This document shows, piece by piece, positions 43,548 through 51,464 of a DNA stretch of 64,000 nucleotides. The stretch lies in assembly GCA_036558645.1 (NCBI GenBank), contig DATBFG010000021.1, forward strand, positions 38,464 through 102,463, read 5' to 3'. The notes under the pieces were generated by a model, which worked only from the letters and a program-made list of their open reading frames with translations, was not told the origin of the DNA and made no database searches. The stretch comes from DATBFG01 sp036558645. Its GTDB lineage: Bacteria; Acidobacteriota; Terriglobia; Terriglobales; Acidobacteriaceae. The position numbers and the translations under genes are program-made. Position 1 is the stretch's first letter; every line of letters starts with the position of its first letter.

Positions 43548-44686
43548 TACCCTACTTTCCTGGCGGTCTCAGCCTCTTGGGCCAGACCCACCTCGGTTTC
43601 TTCAATGATGTAATCCACAACTTTCTTTAGGTCGCCGCCAGAATCGTTGTAGACGCGCAATTGACGATCCGCTCCGGTACCCATCTTCATGATTTCACGA
43701 ATGTAGTTAATTTCTTCGCGAGAATCGAGTTCGTCGACCACATCGTCCACAAACTCAAGATATTCCTCAATCAGGTCTCGGACCGGAACCTCCGCCTGCT
43801 TGCCGAAGTCCACGATCTTTCCATCTAGCCCATAACGCGACGCCCGCCACTTGTTTTCCATGACCAGCGCGCGCCGGTACAGGCGAAATCCCTGGTTGGC
43901 CGAGTAGAGCTTGTACAGCTTAGCCACCGTCGCCTGGATCAATGCGGCTAGCGCAATTGTCTCGTCGACTCGCATCGGGATGTCGCATACCCGGAACTCC
44001 AAGGTATTAAAGAATGGGTGCGGTCGAATGTCCCACCAGATCTTCTTGGCATTATCGATGCAATTCGTCTTGATCAGCAGCTTAATGAAATTCTCATATT
44101 CTCCCCAACTGGGAAAATAGTCAGGTATGTTTGTCCGCGGGAACTTATCGAAAACCTTGCATCGATACGATTTCAAACCCGTCTGCATACCCAGCCAGAA
44201 CGGGGAATTTGTGGAGAGAGCGAGGATATGCGGCAGAAAATAGCGCGCATGGTTCATCAGGTGGATTGCGGTTTCGCGGTCCTCCACACCAACATGAACA
44301 TGCAAACCAAAGATCAGGTTGGCTCGCGCCACCAGTTGCATGTCTTCGACAATGTTCTTGTAGCGTTCATCAGGAGTGATCTCCTGGTGTCTCCAGTCCG
44401 CGAACGGATGCGTTGCCGCAGATGCTAGCCGCAATCCATTCTCGCTGGCCAGCTTGATCATGTCGCGCCGCAGCGTCTTGACTTCCTCTTTCGCCTTCTT
44501 GATGCCGCTGCACACCGATGTGCCGACCTCGACGACCGACTGGTGCATCTCGGCCTTAACCCGCTCCTGCAACAGCATCTTGCCTTTTTCGATGATCTCC
44601 GCGTGGATGTGCGAGCGCAAATCGCGCGTCACCGGATCGACTGTCTGATACTCCTCTTCAATGCCGATCGTGAAGGACGGTTTCAT
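43547..44686 (-). CDS. GCS2-family (YbdK-like) carboxylate-amine ligase
   Basis: About 379 residues from the ATG at 44686, preceded by AGGTG; the longer upstream frame is not conserved in character. The hallmark IGIEEEYQTVDPVTRDL start, LVEVGTSVCSGIKKA-like block, FGLHVHVGVEDRETAIHLMNHARYFLPHILALSTNSPFW and FNTLEFRVCDIPM are those of glutamate-cysteine ligase family 2. YbdK-type members have weak glutamate-cysteine ligase activity and their true amine acceptor is usually unknown. A TATACT hexamer at 44760-44765 on this strand could be the -10 box. The gene heads the ligase / aminopeptidase / ATP-grasp run and lies directly beside the left end of the tRNA-Thr island. Confidence 0.9.
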   Translation of the reverse strand: MKPSFTIGIEEEYQTVDPVTRDLRSHIHAEIIEKGKMLLQERVKAEMHQSVVEVGTSVCSGIKKAKEEVKTLRRDMIKLASENGLRLASAATHPFADWRHQEITPDERYKNIVEDMQLVARANLIFGLHVHVGVEDRETAIHLMNHARYFLPHILALSTNSPFWLGMQTGLKSYRCKVFDKFPRTNIPDYFPSWGEYENFIKLLIKTNCIDNAKKIWWDIRPHPFFNTLEFRVCDIPMRVDETIALAALIQATVAKLYKLYSANQGFRLYRRALVMENKWRASRYGLDGKIVDFGKQAEVPVRDLIEEYLEFVDDVVDELDSREEINYIREIMKMGTGADRQLRVYNDSGGDLKKVVDYIIEETEVGLAQEAETARKVG

Positions 44687-44891
44687 AGAGACACCTGGTC
44701 TTGGGGGAGAATTGTTGCCACCGGCCACATCTCCGGCGGCCCAACGTGAGGGCCAAATTAGTATACCAATGAAGGGTTTGAGGAATTGATCTTGCTCCCA
44801 ACGATGGCCGCTTGCGGGGGCGCCGAAGGGGACTTCCTGACCGATGCAACGAGTCAGCACCCCAGGCTCGCAAGTAACTGAAAGTTAAGAC

Positions 44892-44940
44892 GAATGGAGC
44901 CGACGAGCGGACTTGAACCGCTGACCTGCCGATTACGAAT
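44892..44940 (-). repeat. left attachment site (partial tRNA-Thr copy)
   Basis: These 49 bases are identical to 50131-50179. On the minus strand they read from the last base of the anticodon stem's 5' arm through the anticodon loop, variable loop, T arm, acceptor 3' strand and CCA. The identity stops exactly at 44940, where the copy continues into unrelated sequence. It cannot form a tRNA alone. Confidence 0.88.
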
Positions 44941-45320
44941 TGTCCAGGCCTATGGCAGGGGATGTAATCCCAATCGGTTACACGCGCATTCCAACACGAA
45001 ACACCACGTCATATGATGGCATTCGTCATTCTGCGGACACTTTTGGGACACCACGGCGACTGAAGTTAATTGGGATGGTTGGCGTGAACAGGCCTTACTA
45101 CTCAAGAGTCCAGCGTTAACCACTCGGTTAAGACATCTATCTTCTCGAATAGCCGCGACGACAGAAGGGGTGAGGCAGTGTTGAGCTGCAGGAGCCGCCT
45201 AGATTCCTTGTCTGTTGGTTCTAATGACATTAGAGATAAAGAGAAAACCACCAACTTGTGGAACTCTGATTGCCTTCCTGATCTACGACCGAAAGGCAAA
45301 GAAATAAGAGGAGACTGCAT
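44941..45320 (+). other. non-coding left arm of the island, with a recombinase-tail relic
   Basis: I see no convincing gene in these 380 bases. At 45034-45053 the sequence CGGACACTTTTGGGACACCA matches, with two mismatches, the 3' end of the recombinase remnant at 50044-50063, where the frame encodes DTFGTP. The matching frame here also encodes RHSADTFGTPRR. So a second recombinase tail seems to have been left at this end. The last bases carry the ribosome site for the 67-aa gene. No clear promoter stands out. Confidence 0.5.
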
Positions 45321-45524
45321 ATGGCGGCGATCGCGTTGCCCCAAGCGGCGGAAGCGGAACTGGCCGCGAAGGTGAGCGCCGGCATGCTAGCAGGCGCTGC
45401 AACTAATTTCATCAGTTCGATCCTAGCCCAGCACTGCAGGAACTGGATGCGGCAGGATGTTACGCCGGTTGGGTGTTGCGGGAATGACCAACATTCTCAC
45501 CTTAGCAGGGAGGTGTTGGAATGA
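45321..45524 (+). CDS. small protein of unknown function, coupled to the large island membrane protein
   Basis: 67 residues (MAAIALPQAAEAELAAKVSA, GMLAGAATNFISSILAQHCR, NWMRQDVTPVGCCGNDQHSH, LSREVLE). A strong AAGAGGAG site lies seven bases before the ATG. The stop overlaps the next start in an ATGA junction, and the downstream gene has its own GGGAGG site, so the two are translationally coupled. The N-terminal 40 residues are Ala-rich and amphipathic with a hydrophobic patch (AGMLAGAATNFISSILA); two adjacent cysteines and two histidines sit near the C-terminus. I recognise no family. Confidence 0.65.
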   Translation: MAAIALPQAAEAELAAKVSAGMLAGAATNFISSILAQHCRNWMRQDVTPVGCCGNDQHSHLSREVLE

Positions 45525-48500
45525 ACCGCCGTGGAATGCCCGCCCTGTTATTACCACTGCTGGCGGCTTTTGCAATCTTCTATCCCGGCACGCGGCAGTT
45601 ACCCGCTGAAGGCGCGTCCGTTCTTCAGTCTCTCACCGAAAGCCAACTCGACTCTGAAAATGAAAAAAAATCCGATGCATGGCCTCGCGGACCGGAGATG
45701 GTCCGCGAATTTCTGGATGTGCCTCCGCAGGGCGAGCCGCAATGGCCTGAGAATGACCGCCGTCAAAAAACCAGAATCGATTTCCTGATTGCCACCCTGC
45801 CCGATCCGGTCGAGTCCGGCCTCCCTCACCAGTTCGATCGCCTGTTCAGTTCCGTCCAATCAGCCTTGCAAGGTGCCTCCAGTCAGTTTGTTCTTACAAG
45901 TTTCGATATGCCCTGGATGGAATGTCTCAAGAAACAGAGTGAAACTAAAGGCGAGGAAAAAGAAAAATCAGGCTCCGGCCAGCTGGCCAATTGCGGAAGC
46001 AATCCAAGGTATGCGCAAGTGCCCGGAGTGGCACTGTTCGGAGAACCGGGGGCAGCCGCCAAGGCTATCCGGGCCAAGCGTCCGCTATCAGCCACAGTTC
46101 CCCAGCCAGCCTCAAACACTCCGGATGTTCAGCCGGAAACTCATCTGCTCTTGCTCTATGTCGTGGGAGAGACTCCCACGAGCGGAATTCACAAGGCCGC
46201 AATGTCGGCCGCGCTGAACGACGTGGCGTGGTTCTGCGGTTTTCGCCACGACATCGATCGTCCGCTCCCCCGCTGGTTGCAAGGCAAATCAAACTGTGGC
46301 GAGATTCGCATCTTAGGACCCAGTTTCTCGGGCTCGGCACAGTCTGTCGATTTTGCACTTAGCTCCTGGCTGGGCTCCCTTGGCAAAACGCCAGTGACGT
46401 CAGTGAAAATGCTCTCGGGCAGTGCTACCGCAATCCGGCAGAAATCGGATTTTCTCAACTTGCAGAGGATCTTCGATTCCCGCTCCTGTAAGGACTCAGC
46501 TCCAAACTTTTGTTTTCACTCCATGCAGGCCTCGAGCCGGACGTCCTTCAGCTATCTGCTGAAATACATTAGCGAAATTCAGCCTTGCGGAACGCGCCGT
46601 CGTATCGCGCTCCTTTCAGAAGGAAATACGGTCTATGGACAGTCCACCCCGAGTACGCAGGCGGCGTCTCTAGGCGAAGGCCCTGGCAAGTCAGACGGTG
46701 TGGTCGTGTGGCCGTGCAACGTTTCGACCGAAGTAACGACGATTCCGTTTCCACTGCATGTTTCGCAGCTGCGGGCGGCGTTGGAGAGACTCAAAAGTTC
46801 ACAGCGTGATAATGCCAGCCAATCGCCGAACAACAGCGATGCCTTACCTCTTGATCAGTCCCTTGAGGAGGTCAATCAACGCCATGACAGTGTTCCTCCT
46901 CTTTCACAGCTCGACACGGCTACCGCCGAGCTGGTCATGGCCAATCTCCTGACGACGATCTCACAGGAGAAATACCACTATGTCGGAATTCTCGCAACCG
47001 ATGTGCGCGATGTAATCTTCCTGGCGCAGGAAATTCGCGAGCATTGCCCGGAAACGATCGTCTTCGCTTTTAATCCCGATCTCTTGTTTTTACATCCCGA
47101 CGAAAATCCCAGCTTGCGAGGAATGCTGCTGGTCACTTCTTACCCATTGTTCACCTTCAACCAGCTCTGGAGCCCGCCCTATTTCGCCTCTGAGTTCCCG
47201 GACAGTGCCGACCCCACTCAACAAGCGCGACCGCGTGCTCGATTGCAATTTCCAGATCAGGCCGCGGAAGGTATCTACCTGGCGACTTTGGCGCTTCTCG
47301 ACTCTGAAAAACAGATGCTGGAATTCGGCATGCCTTTCAAGGAGACTGGCAATGTGGAGGACGCGGGGCCCGGGCTTGCGAACCAGAATGCGGGTGAAAA
47401 CGCTGATGCAAAAGGGGGGCATCCAACATTTCGTCCGCCTCTCTGGATCACGGTCGTTGGGCGGAATCGCATGTGGCCTGTCCAGGTGTATGACCTCGAT
47501 GCGAAACCAGAACAGCAAACCGATTTGCCACAAAAGCAGTATCGCTACGCTCAACAGTATCTCTTTGATCTGACACAATCTTCGGCTGGCACTTCGGGAA
47601 ACGAGAAGGCGCTGTGGTGGCGCGGGCTTCACCCTGTCGGGGCTTCGGTATTACTGGCCTCGTTGAGCATCTTTGCAATCACGTTCTGCATCCTGATCTG
47701 CAAGCGGAACGGCGATTCTCCAGCCCACACTCCGAGGGAGTACTCTTATCTGCTGGCGGCGTGCGCTACTCTGGCCGCTTTCTTGACGGTAGGACTTAGT
47801 GCGTTCCTCGTTCCGTTCATTGTGATGGCGAAGGTCGGCTCATTCGATTTCTTCAAAAATAATATCGGCGTATTTGACCTGGACCGGATCAAATCGTTCA
47901 ATGAATGGGGATGCACATTTGGCATGACGCTACTTTCCAGTGTCGCGCTCCTCATGCTCGCGGTGACCAGTTACAGATTGTTGCTCACGATGATTCGGCA
48001 GGCAGCGCAGTCGCGCCGAGAGAACCGTCAACGTGACGCCAGTTCGTGCTGGATTCAGGTTTCTGCGGGTGCATTTCTCTTGTTCTCGCTGTGTCTATAC
48101 CTCGGAACTACATCACTCCGTGCCGCCTCAACCGGCCGGTTTCACTCCGCCCTGTTTTCCAGCATGCGCTCTTTATACCTGCTGAGCGGAGTCTCCCCCC
48201 TATTGCCTGTGTTCCTGGTTTCGATGGCCGGATTCGTCTGGGCAATCGGCTCTTTCATGCGAGTACGTGCACTGCGCAGGTTTAGTAGCCGTGGCGGTTT
48301 TCTTTCACCGTCCGACGATGCCTCCAAGGGAAAGCAGAACAATGCTTTCGGGCCGATCGGTAACCTTGAGAACGGACTGTGGGATCTTTTGCACTGTTCG
48401 GCGATGTCCCTTCCGAAGCGCAACATTGTGGTTGTAGCTGTATTCGCTTCGGGGACCTATCTCTACTTCGCGTTTGTCCGCTCCATCGAAGACCGCTCGC

Positions 48501-49543
48501 TCTACTTGCTGTTGCTAGTTTCCTTTGTGCTGGTGAATCTCGTCCTCTGGCTCGGAGTGCTGCGGTTCTTCTGTATCTGGCGGCAGATGCATCGCCTGCT
48601 GCGCCAGATTTCCTGGACGCCGCTCGGATCTTCATGCAGCCGCTTCCGAAAAAATCTCCCCAGCTTACCGAAAATTGATCTCGCATCTCCTGCCCCCACC
48701 TTGAGCCATTTGATGTATTCGGTGGAATATTCACGTGCGTTGTGTGAGCATGCGAAATCTTTACTTCCCGCTGACAAGCCGGAGCATGCTTTCGCAATTG
48801 CCGTGGGGGCGGAAGGAAGGGTCTATCCGGACATTAGGTGGCGTCCGGCGGCAGAAGCAACCCTGTCACCCGAGCTAAACGCATTGGAACGATTGGCTTC
48901 GGAAGAATTTTGCGGCCACGTGCATGATGCGGAGAAAGCCTTTGAGGCCGCGCGCAATGCCGATGCGAGCAACTTGTCCGACCTCGAATCTCTAAAGAAA
49001 TGCGAATCCCAGACGGCCTTATCACGTGTGACTGGCGAAGTGGCGGCAGTGTTGCAAGACACGTGGTGGAATCGGATTCACGACGTGTCTGCCAAGAAAA
49101 CCGATGACTCAAAACCGACACCTGACGAGGTCTTTCGACTTGGCGAAGACTTCCTAGTTGGCCGGTTGGCCAGCCTCGTGGCACACATTTTGCCGCAAAT
49201 GCAGAACCTAATCCTAACTTCGGTCACCGGACTTCTGTTGGTGCTCTTGGCCGTGAGCTCCTATCCCTTCCAACCGCATGACCTGTTGCTTCTTCTCAAC
49301 TGGACAGGCATCCTCTCGTTTGTGGGGACCGCAATGTGGGTCTTCTTTCAGATGAATCGGGATCCCATTTTGAGCAGCCTCAATGGCACCAAACCGGGGC
49401 AAATCAACTGGAACATGGAGTTCATCATTCGCATTGTCGTCTATGGTATTGTTCCGATCCTGGCGCTCCTCGGTGCTCAGTTCCCGCATTCAGTTGGACA
49501 GGTCGTTTCGCATTTCATTCCTAGCGAAGCCATGCATCAATAA
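45521..49543 (+). CDS. large membrane protein of unrecognised family with N-terminal extracytoplasmic sensor-like region
   Basis: 1340 residues; I do not recognise the family. Residues 7-22 form a signal or anchor helix. Residues 30-700 are soluble and presumably outside the membrane. Within them RIDFLIATLPDPVESGLPHQFDRLFSS (about 85-111) opens a domain, LLLLYVVGETPTSGIHKAAM and EIRILGPSFSGSAQSVDFAL follow, and 484-547 (YHYVGILATDVRDVIFLAQE, then TIVFAFNPDLLFLHPDE, RGMLLVTSYPLF) is arranged like a type I periplasmic-binding fold. About ten membrane helices follow, near 706-727, 742-770, 799-822, 843-865, 885-912, 967-985, 993-1018, 1226-1246, 1253-1277 and 1299-1319, with a soluble domain of about 200 residues (1019-1222) before the last three. 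The layout suggests a membrane receptor or signal transducer. A GGGAGGT site precedes the ATG. No catalytic motif is evident. Confidence 0.85.
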   Translation: MNRRGMPALLLPLLAAFAIFYPGTRQLPAEGASVLQSLTESQLDSENEKKSDAWPRGPEMVREFLDVPPQGEPQWPENDRRQKTRIDFLIATLPDPVESGLPHQFDRLFSSVQSALQGASSQFVLTSFDMPWMECLKKQSETKGEEKEKSGSGQLANCGSNPRYAQVPGVALFGEPGAAAKAIRAKRPLSATVPQPASNTPDVQPETHLLLLYVVGETPTSGIHKAAMSAALNDVAWFCGFRHDIDRPLPRWLQGKSNCGEIRILGPSFSGSAQSVDFALSSWLGSLGKTPVTSVKMLSGSATAIRQKSDFLNLQRIFDSRSCKDSAPNFCFHSMQASSRTSFSYLLKYISEIQPCGTRRRIALLSEGNTVYGQSTPSTQAASLGEGPGKSDGVVVWPCNVSTEVTTIPFPLHVSQLRAALERLKSSQRDNASQSPNNSDALPLDQSLEEVNQRHDSVPPLSQLDTATAELVMANLLTTISQEKYHYVGILATDVRDVIFLAQEIREHCPETIVFAFNPDLLFLHPDENPSLRGMLLVTSYPLFTFNQLWSPPYFASEFPDSADPTQQARPRARLQFPDQAAEGIYLATLALLDSEKQMLEFGMPFKETGNVEDAGPGLANQNAGENADAKGGHPTFRPPLWITVVGRNRMWPVQVYDLDAKPEQQTDLPQKQYRYAQQYLFDLTQSSAGTSGNEKALWWRGLHPVGASVLLASLSIFAITFCILICKRNGDSPAHTPREYSYLLAACATLAAFLTVGLSAFLVPFIVMAKVGSFDFFKNNIGVFDLDRIKSFNEWGCTFGMTLLSSVALLMLAVTSYRLLLTMIRQAAQSRRENRQRDASSCWIQVSAGAFLLFSLCLYLGTTSLRAASTGRFHSALFSSMRSLYLLSGVSPLLPVFLVSMAGFVWAIGSFMRVRALRRFSSRGGFLSPSDDASKGKQNNAFGPIGNLENGLWDLLHCSAMSLPKRNIVVVAVFASGTYLYFAFVRSIEDRSLYLLLLVSFVLVNLVLWLGVLRFFCIWRQMHRLLRQISWTPLGSSCSRFRKNLPSLPKIDLASPAPTLSHLMYSVEYSRALCEHAKSLLPADKPEHAFAIAVGAEGRVYPDIRWRPAAEATLSPELNALERLASEEFCGHVHDAEKAFEAARNADASNLSDLESLKKCESQTALSRVTGEVAAVLQDTWWNRIHDVSAKKTDDSKPTPDEVFRLGEDFLVGRLASLVAHILPQMQNLILTSVTGLLLVLLAVSSYPFQPHDLLLLLNWTGILSFVGTAMWVFFQMNRDPILSSLNGTKPGQINWNMEFIIRIVVYGIVPILALLGAQFPHSVGQVVSHFIPSEAMHQ

Positions 49544-49729
49544 CAATGGCTTAATCAAGTCTGACAGTGCTAGGGTTCCAACTAGAAGACAAAGACGGAA
49601 TTATTGGAGAGCTTAATCGGGCCAGCGGTCTACTAAGGGTTTGTGAGAAATGCAGAAAAGTTTTCGATAACCGTTATACCAGCGTCCTCTCTGCCTCTTT
49701 GCAGAAATAGGAGCGGCTCGATACCCTCG

Positions 49730-50163
49730 CAAATCGCCCGCCGATACTCCCCCTAAAGAGCTGGCGCACGGGACAATCAATCCAAGGCTGCACCACTAGC
49801 GCTTCAGGATTCGTCTTCGTGTGGGATCCGCGACTGCCCCATTGGCACGGTTGGCATGCAGCAAGACGCGGGCTAGGGAGTAACCTTTATCGCCTCGGTG
49901 TTCCACTAATGGTGATTCAGCGGATCCTGCGCCATTCCAACGTGAGCACAACGGCAAACTACTACATCAAGACTGCCGCCGATGACGTCAAACAGATGAA
50001 GAATCTTGAGATGGTGGTGCCAGAAAACCACCGCTCAGACGTTCCGGACACCTTCGGGACACCAAAGCCGATGGCGACTCCACCACCGGAATCGATCAAA
50101 CTGATGAAGAGATTGGGGTTACGCTCGAAAGAATGGAGCCGACGAGCGGACTTGAACCGCTGA
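49730..50163 (+). pseudogene. tyrosine recombinase (integrase) remnant, C-terminal part
   Basis: The last clear frame, from about 49801, reads LPHWHGWHAARRGLGSNLYR (the H-x-x-R box of tyrosine recombinases), LGVPLMVIQRILRHSNVSTT, then ANYYIKTAADDVKQ, which has the nucleophile tyrosine region. The tail runs into the attachment site (EWSRRADLNR, stop at 50163). Upstream, fragments such as KELAHGTINPRL appear in another frame and stop codons intervene, so the N-terminal arm-binding and core-binding domains are lost or shifted. The gene once integrated the island at the tRNA it touches; it is now very probably inactive. Confidence 0.75.
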
Positions 50164-50179
50164 CCTGCCGATTACGAAT
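50131..50179 (-). repeat. right attachment site within the intact tRNA-Thr
   Basis: Forty-nine bases identical to 44892-44940. They cover the 3' half of tRNA-Thr from the anticodon loop to CCA plus three further bases, which are also the end of the recombinase remnant. The 5' half of the tRNA follows on the right, making this the reconstituted gene. Confidence 0.88.
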
Positions 50180-50209
50180 CGGCTGCTCTACCAACTGAGC
50201 TACGTCGGC
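50134..50209 (-). tRNA. tRNA-Thr (anticodon CGT)
   Basis: 76 nucleotides including an encoded CCA. On the minus strand the acceptor arms are GCCGACG and CGTCGGC, the D arm is GCTC...GAGC, the anticodon stem is GCCGA/TCGGC with loop TTCGTAA (anticodon CGT, reading ACG), and the T arm is AGCGG/CCGCT with loop TTCAAGT. All stems pair fully. It is the integration site of the island to its left. Confidence 0.96.
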
Positions 50210-50371
50210 CTAAATTGATTCTAAATGCGAGTTCGCCGATTCGCAAAGCTGCTCAGGCCTGCAAAACGAAACCCGCTCCCTTGTGATTTGACTGTTTCTT
50301 TCTTAGGCATACGATGAGGATGGCCACGTCGTACGCAAACTTGTTTGCAATCTCCCCCCGAGGTGCGGCAA

Positions 50372-51184
50372 ATGAAATCAATGTTCTCTGGGTTCGTCAC
50401 ATTGTTGCTGCTGGCCACAATTTCTTCTTCGCAGACCACGCGGCCACATGCCCACGCATATCCGCATCAACCTGTCGGTCCTACCCTGTGGCAGCCCGAA
50501 CTCAACACCAGTTGGCAATGGCAGCTCAGTACGCCCGTAGATCAGACGGTTAACGTCCAACTGTATGACATTGATATGTTCGACAACGATGCCAGCGTTG
50601 TTGCCTCATTACACAACGCCGGACGCAAGGTCATGTGCTACGTAGATGTCGGAACTTGGGAAAACTGGCGACCGGATGCCAATCAGTTTCCGAAGTCGGT
50701 CAAAGGAAAGAACAACGGATGGCCGGGCGAGAAGTGGCTCGATATCCGTCGCCTCGACATTCTCGCTCCCATCATGAAAGCGCGCATGGATCTCTGCAAA
50801 GCCAAGGGTTTCGACGCGCTGGAACCCGATAACATTGACGGATACACCAACTCCACCGGTTTTCCTCTCACTTACCAGGACCAGATCACCTACAACACTT
50901 TCATCGCAAACGAAGCCCATGCTCGAGGGTTATCCGTTGCTCTCAAGAATGACCTCGACCAGATCGGCGACTTGCTAGCGATCTTCGACTTCGCGCTCGA
51001 CGAGCAATGTTTTCAATACAACGAATGCTCCCTGCTTTTGCCTTTCATCAGTGCCAACAAGGCTGTGTTCGAAGTCGAGTACAAACTCAACACCAACAAG
51101 TTTTGTCCCTCAGCGAACGCAATGAACTTCAATTCCATGAAGAAGCACCTGAGCCTCGATGCTTACCGGGTCCCGTGTCGCTGA
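50372..51184 (+). CDS. exported GH114-like (endo-alpha-1,4-polygalactosaminidase family) protein
   Basis: About 270 residues starting at the ATG 50372 with GAGGTG upstream. A signal peptide (MFSGFVTLLLLATISSSQ) is followed by a TIM-barrel protein of the GH114/TM1410 type: WQWQLSTPVDQTVNVQLYDIDMFDNDASVVASLHNAGRKVMCYVDVGTWENWRPD, EKWLDIRRLDILAPIMKARMDLCKAKGFDALEPDNIDGYTN, and VALKNDLDQIGDLLAIFDFALDEQCF are the family's core blocks. The acidic residues after the strands (YVDVG, EPDNID, DEQCF) fit glycosidase roles. The likely substrate is a galactosamine-containing polysaccharide, but specificity is inferred only from the family. A terminator follows at 51223. Confidence 0.87.
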   Translation: MKSMFSGFVTLLLLATISSSQTTRPHAHAYPHQPVGPTLWQPELNTSWQWQLSTPVDQTVNVQLYDIDMFDNDASVVASLHNAGRKVMCYVDVGTWENWRPDANQFPKSVKGKNNGWPGEKWLDIRRLDILAPIMKARMDLCKAKGFDALEPDNIDGYTNSTGFPLTYQDQITYNTFIANEAHARGLSVALKNDLDQIGDLLAIFDFALDEQCFQYNECSLLLPFISANKAVFEVEYKLNTNKFCPSANAMNFNSMKKHLSLDAYRVPCR

Positions 51185-51222
51185 TTCTGGTGGTTGTCGT
51201 CAGGAGAATTGCGGCAAACGAA

Positions 51223-51251
51223 AAGGCCACCCTGGCAATGTGGGTGGCCTT
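51223..51251 (+). terminator. intrinsic terminator after the GH114-like gene
   Basis: A ten-base-pair perfect stem, AAGGCCACCC with GGGTGGCCTT, encloses a nine-base loop and is followed by CTCTTC. It starts 39 bases after the stop codon. Confidence 0.75.
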
Positions 51252-51464
51252 CTCTTCAAGGGAGAATAGTTCCAACGGAAGCAAAAACCGTCAAAACTTT
51301 CTGGCGAAATCTTATGAGCCTAAAAAGGAGGGTGTCAAGGAATTTTTGGGAAATAAATAGCTTTGTTTACAATGACTTATGAAATAGGTTAACAGGTCTG
51401 CGAAGTGACTCATTTTGAGACATATGGAGAGATTGGTCGTACTAAATCGCTTTAATTAAAGAAC
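51252..51464 (+). other. intergenic stretch with a 22-codon mini-ORF
   Basis: An ATG at 51314 opens a 22-codon frame (MSLKRRVSRNFWEINSFVYN then DL, stop 51380-51382). It contains the run GGAGGGTGTCAAGGAATTTT, an A/T-rich block unlike its surroundings. It may be part of a dispersed repeat or a short peptide gene, but I have no proof of either. No other gene is seen. Confidence 0.3.

Larger units (their letters stand above)
44892..50179 (+). mobile_element. integrated island in the tRNA-Thr(CGT) gene
   Basis: A 5.3-kb element bounded by a 49-bp perfect direct repeat. The repeat equals the 3' half of the tRNA-Thr gene (anticodon loop to CCA plus three bases). The right copy is inside the intact tRNA; the left copy is a free half-tRNA with no 5' part. 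A tyrosine-recombinase remnant lies next to the intact tRNA, as is usual for elements using a tRNA 3' end as attB. The cargo is a 67-aa gene and a coupled 1340-aa membrane-protein gene; no transfer, replication or phage structural genes are present. The recombinase is decayed, so the island is probably immobile unless helped in trans. Confidence 0.85.

Noticed and set aside
45102..45344. Minus-strand 80-codon frame in the left arm of the island
   Set aside because: It has no ribosome site or domain, overlaps the leader of the 67-aa gene and has low coding character.
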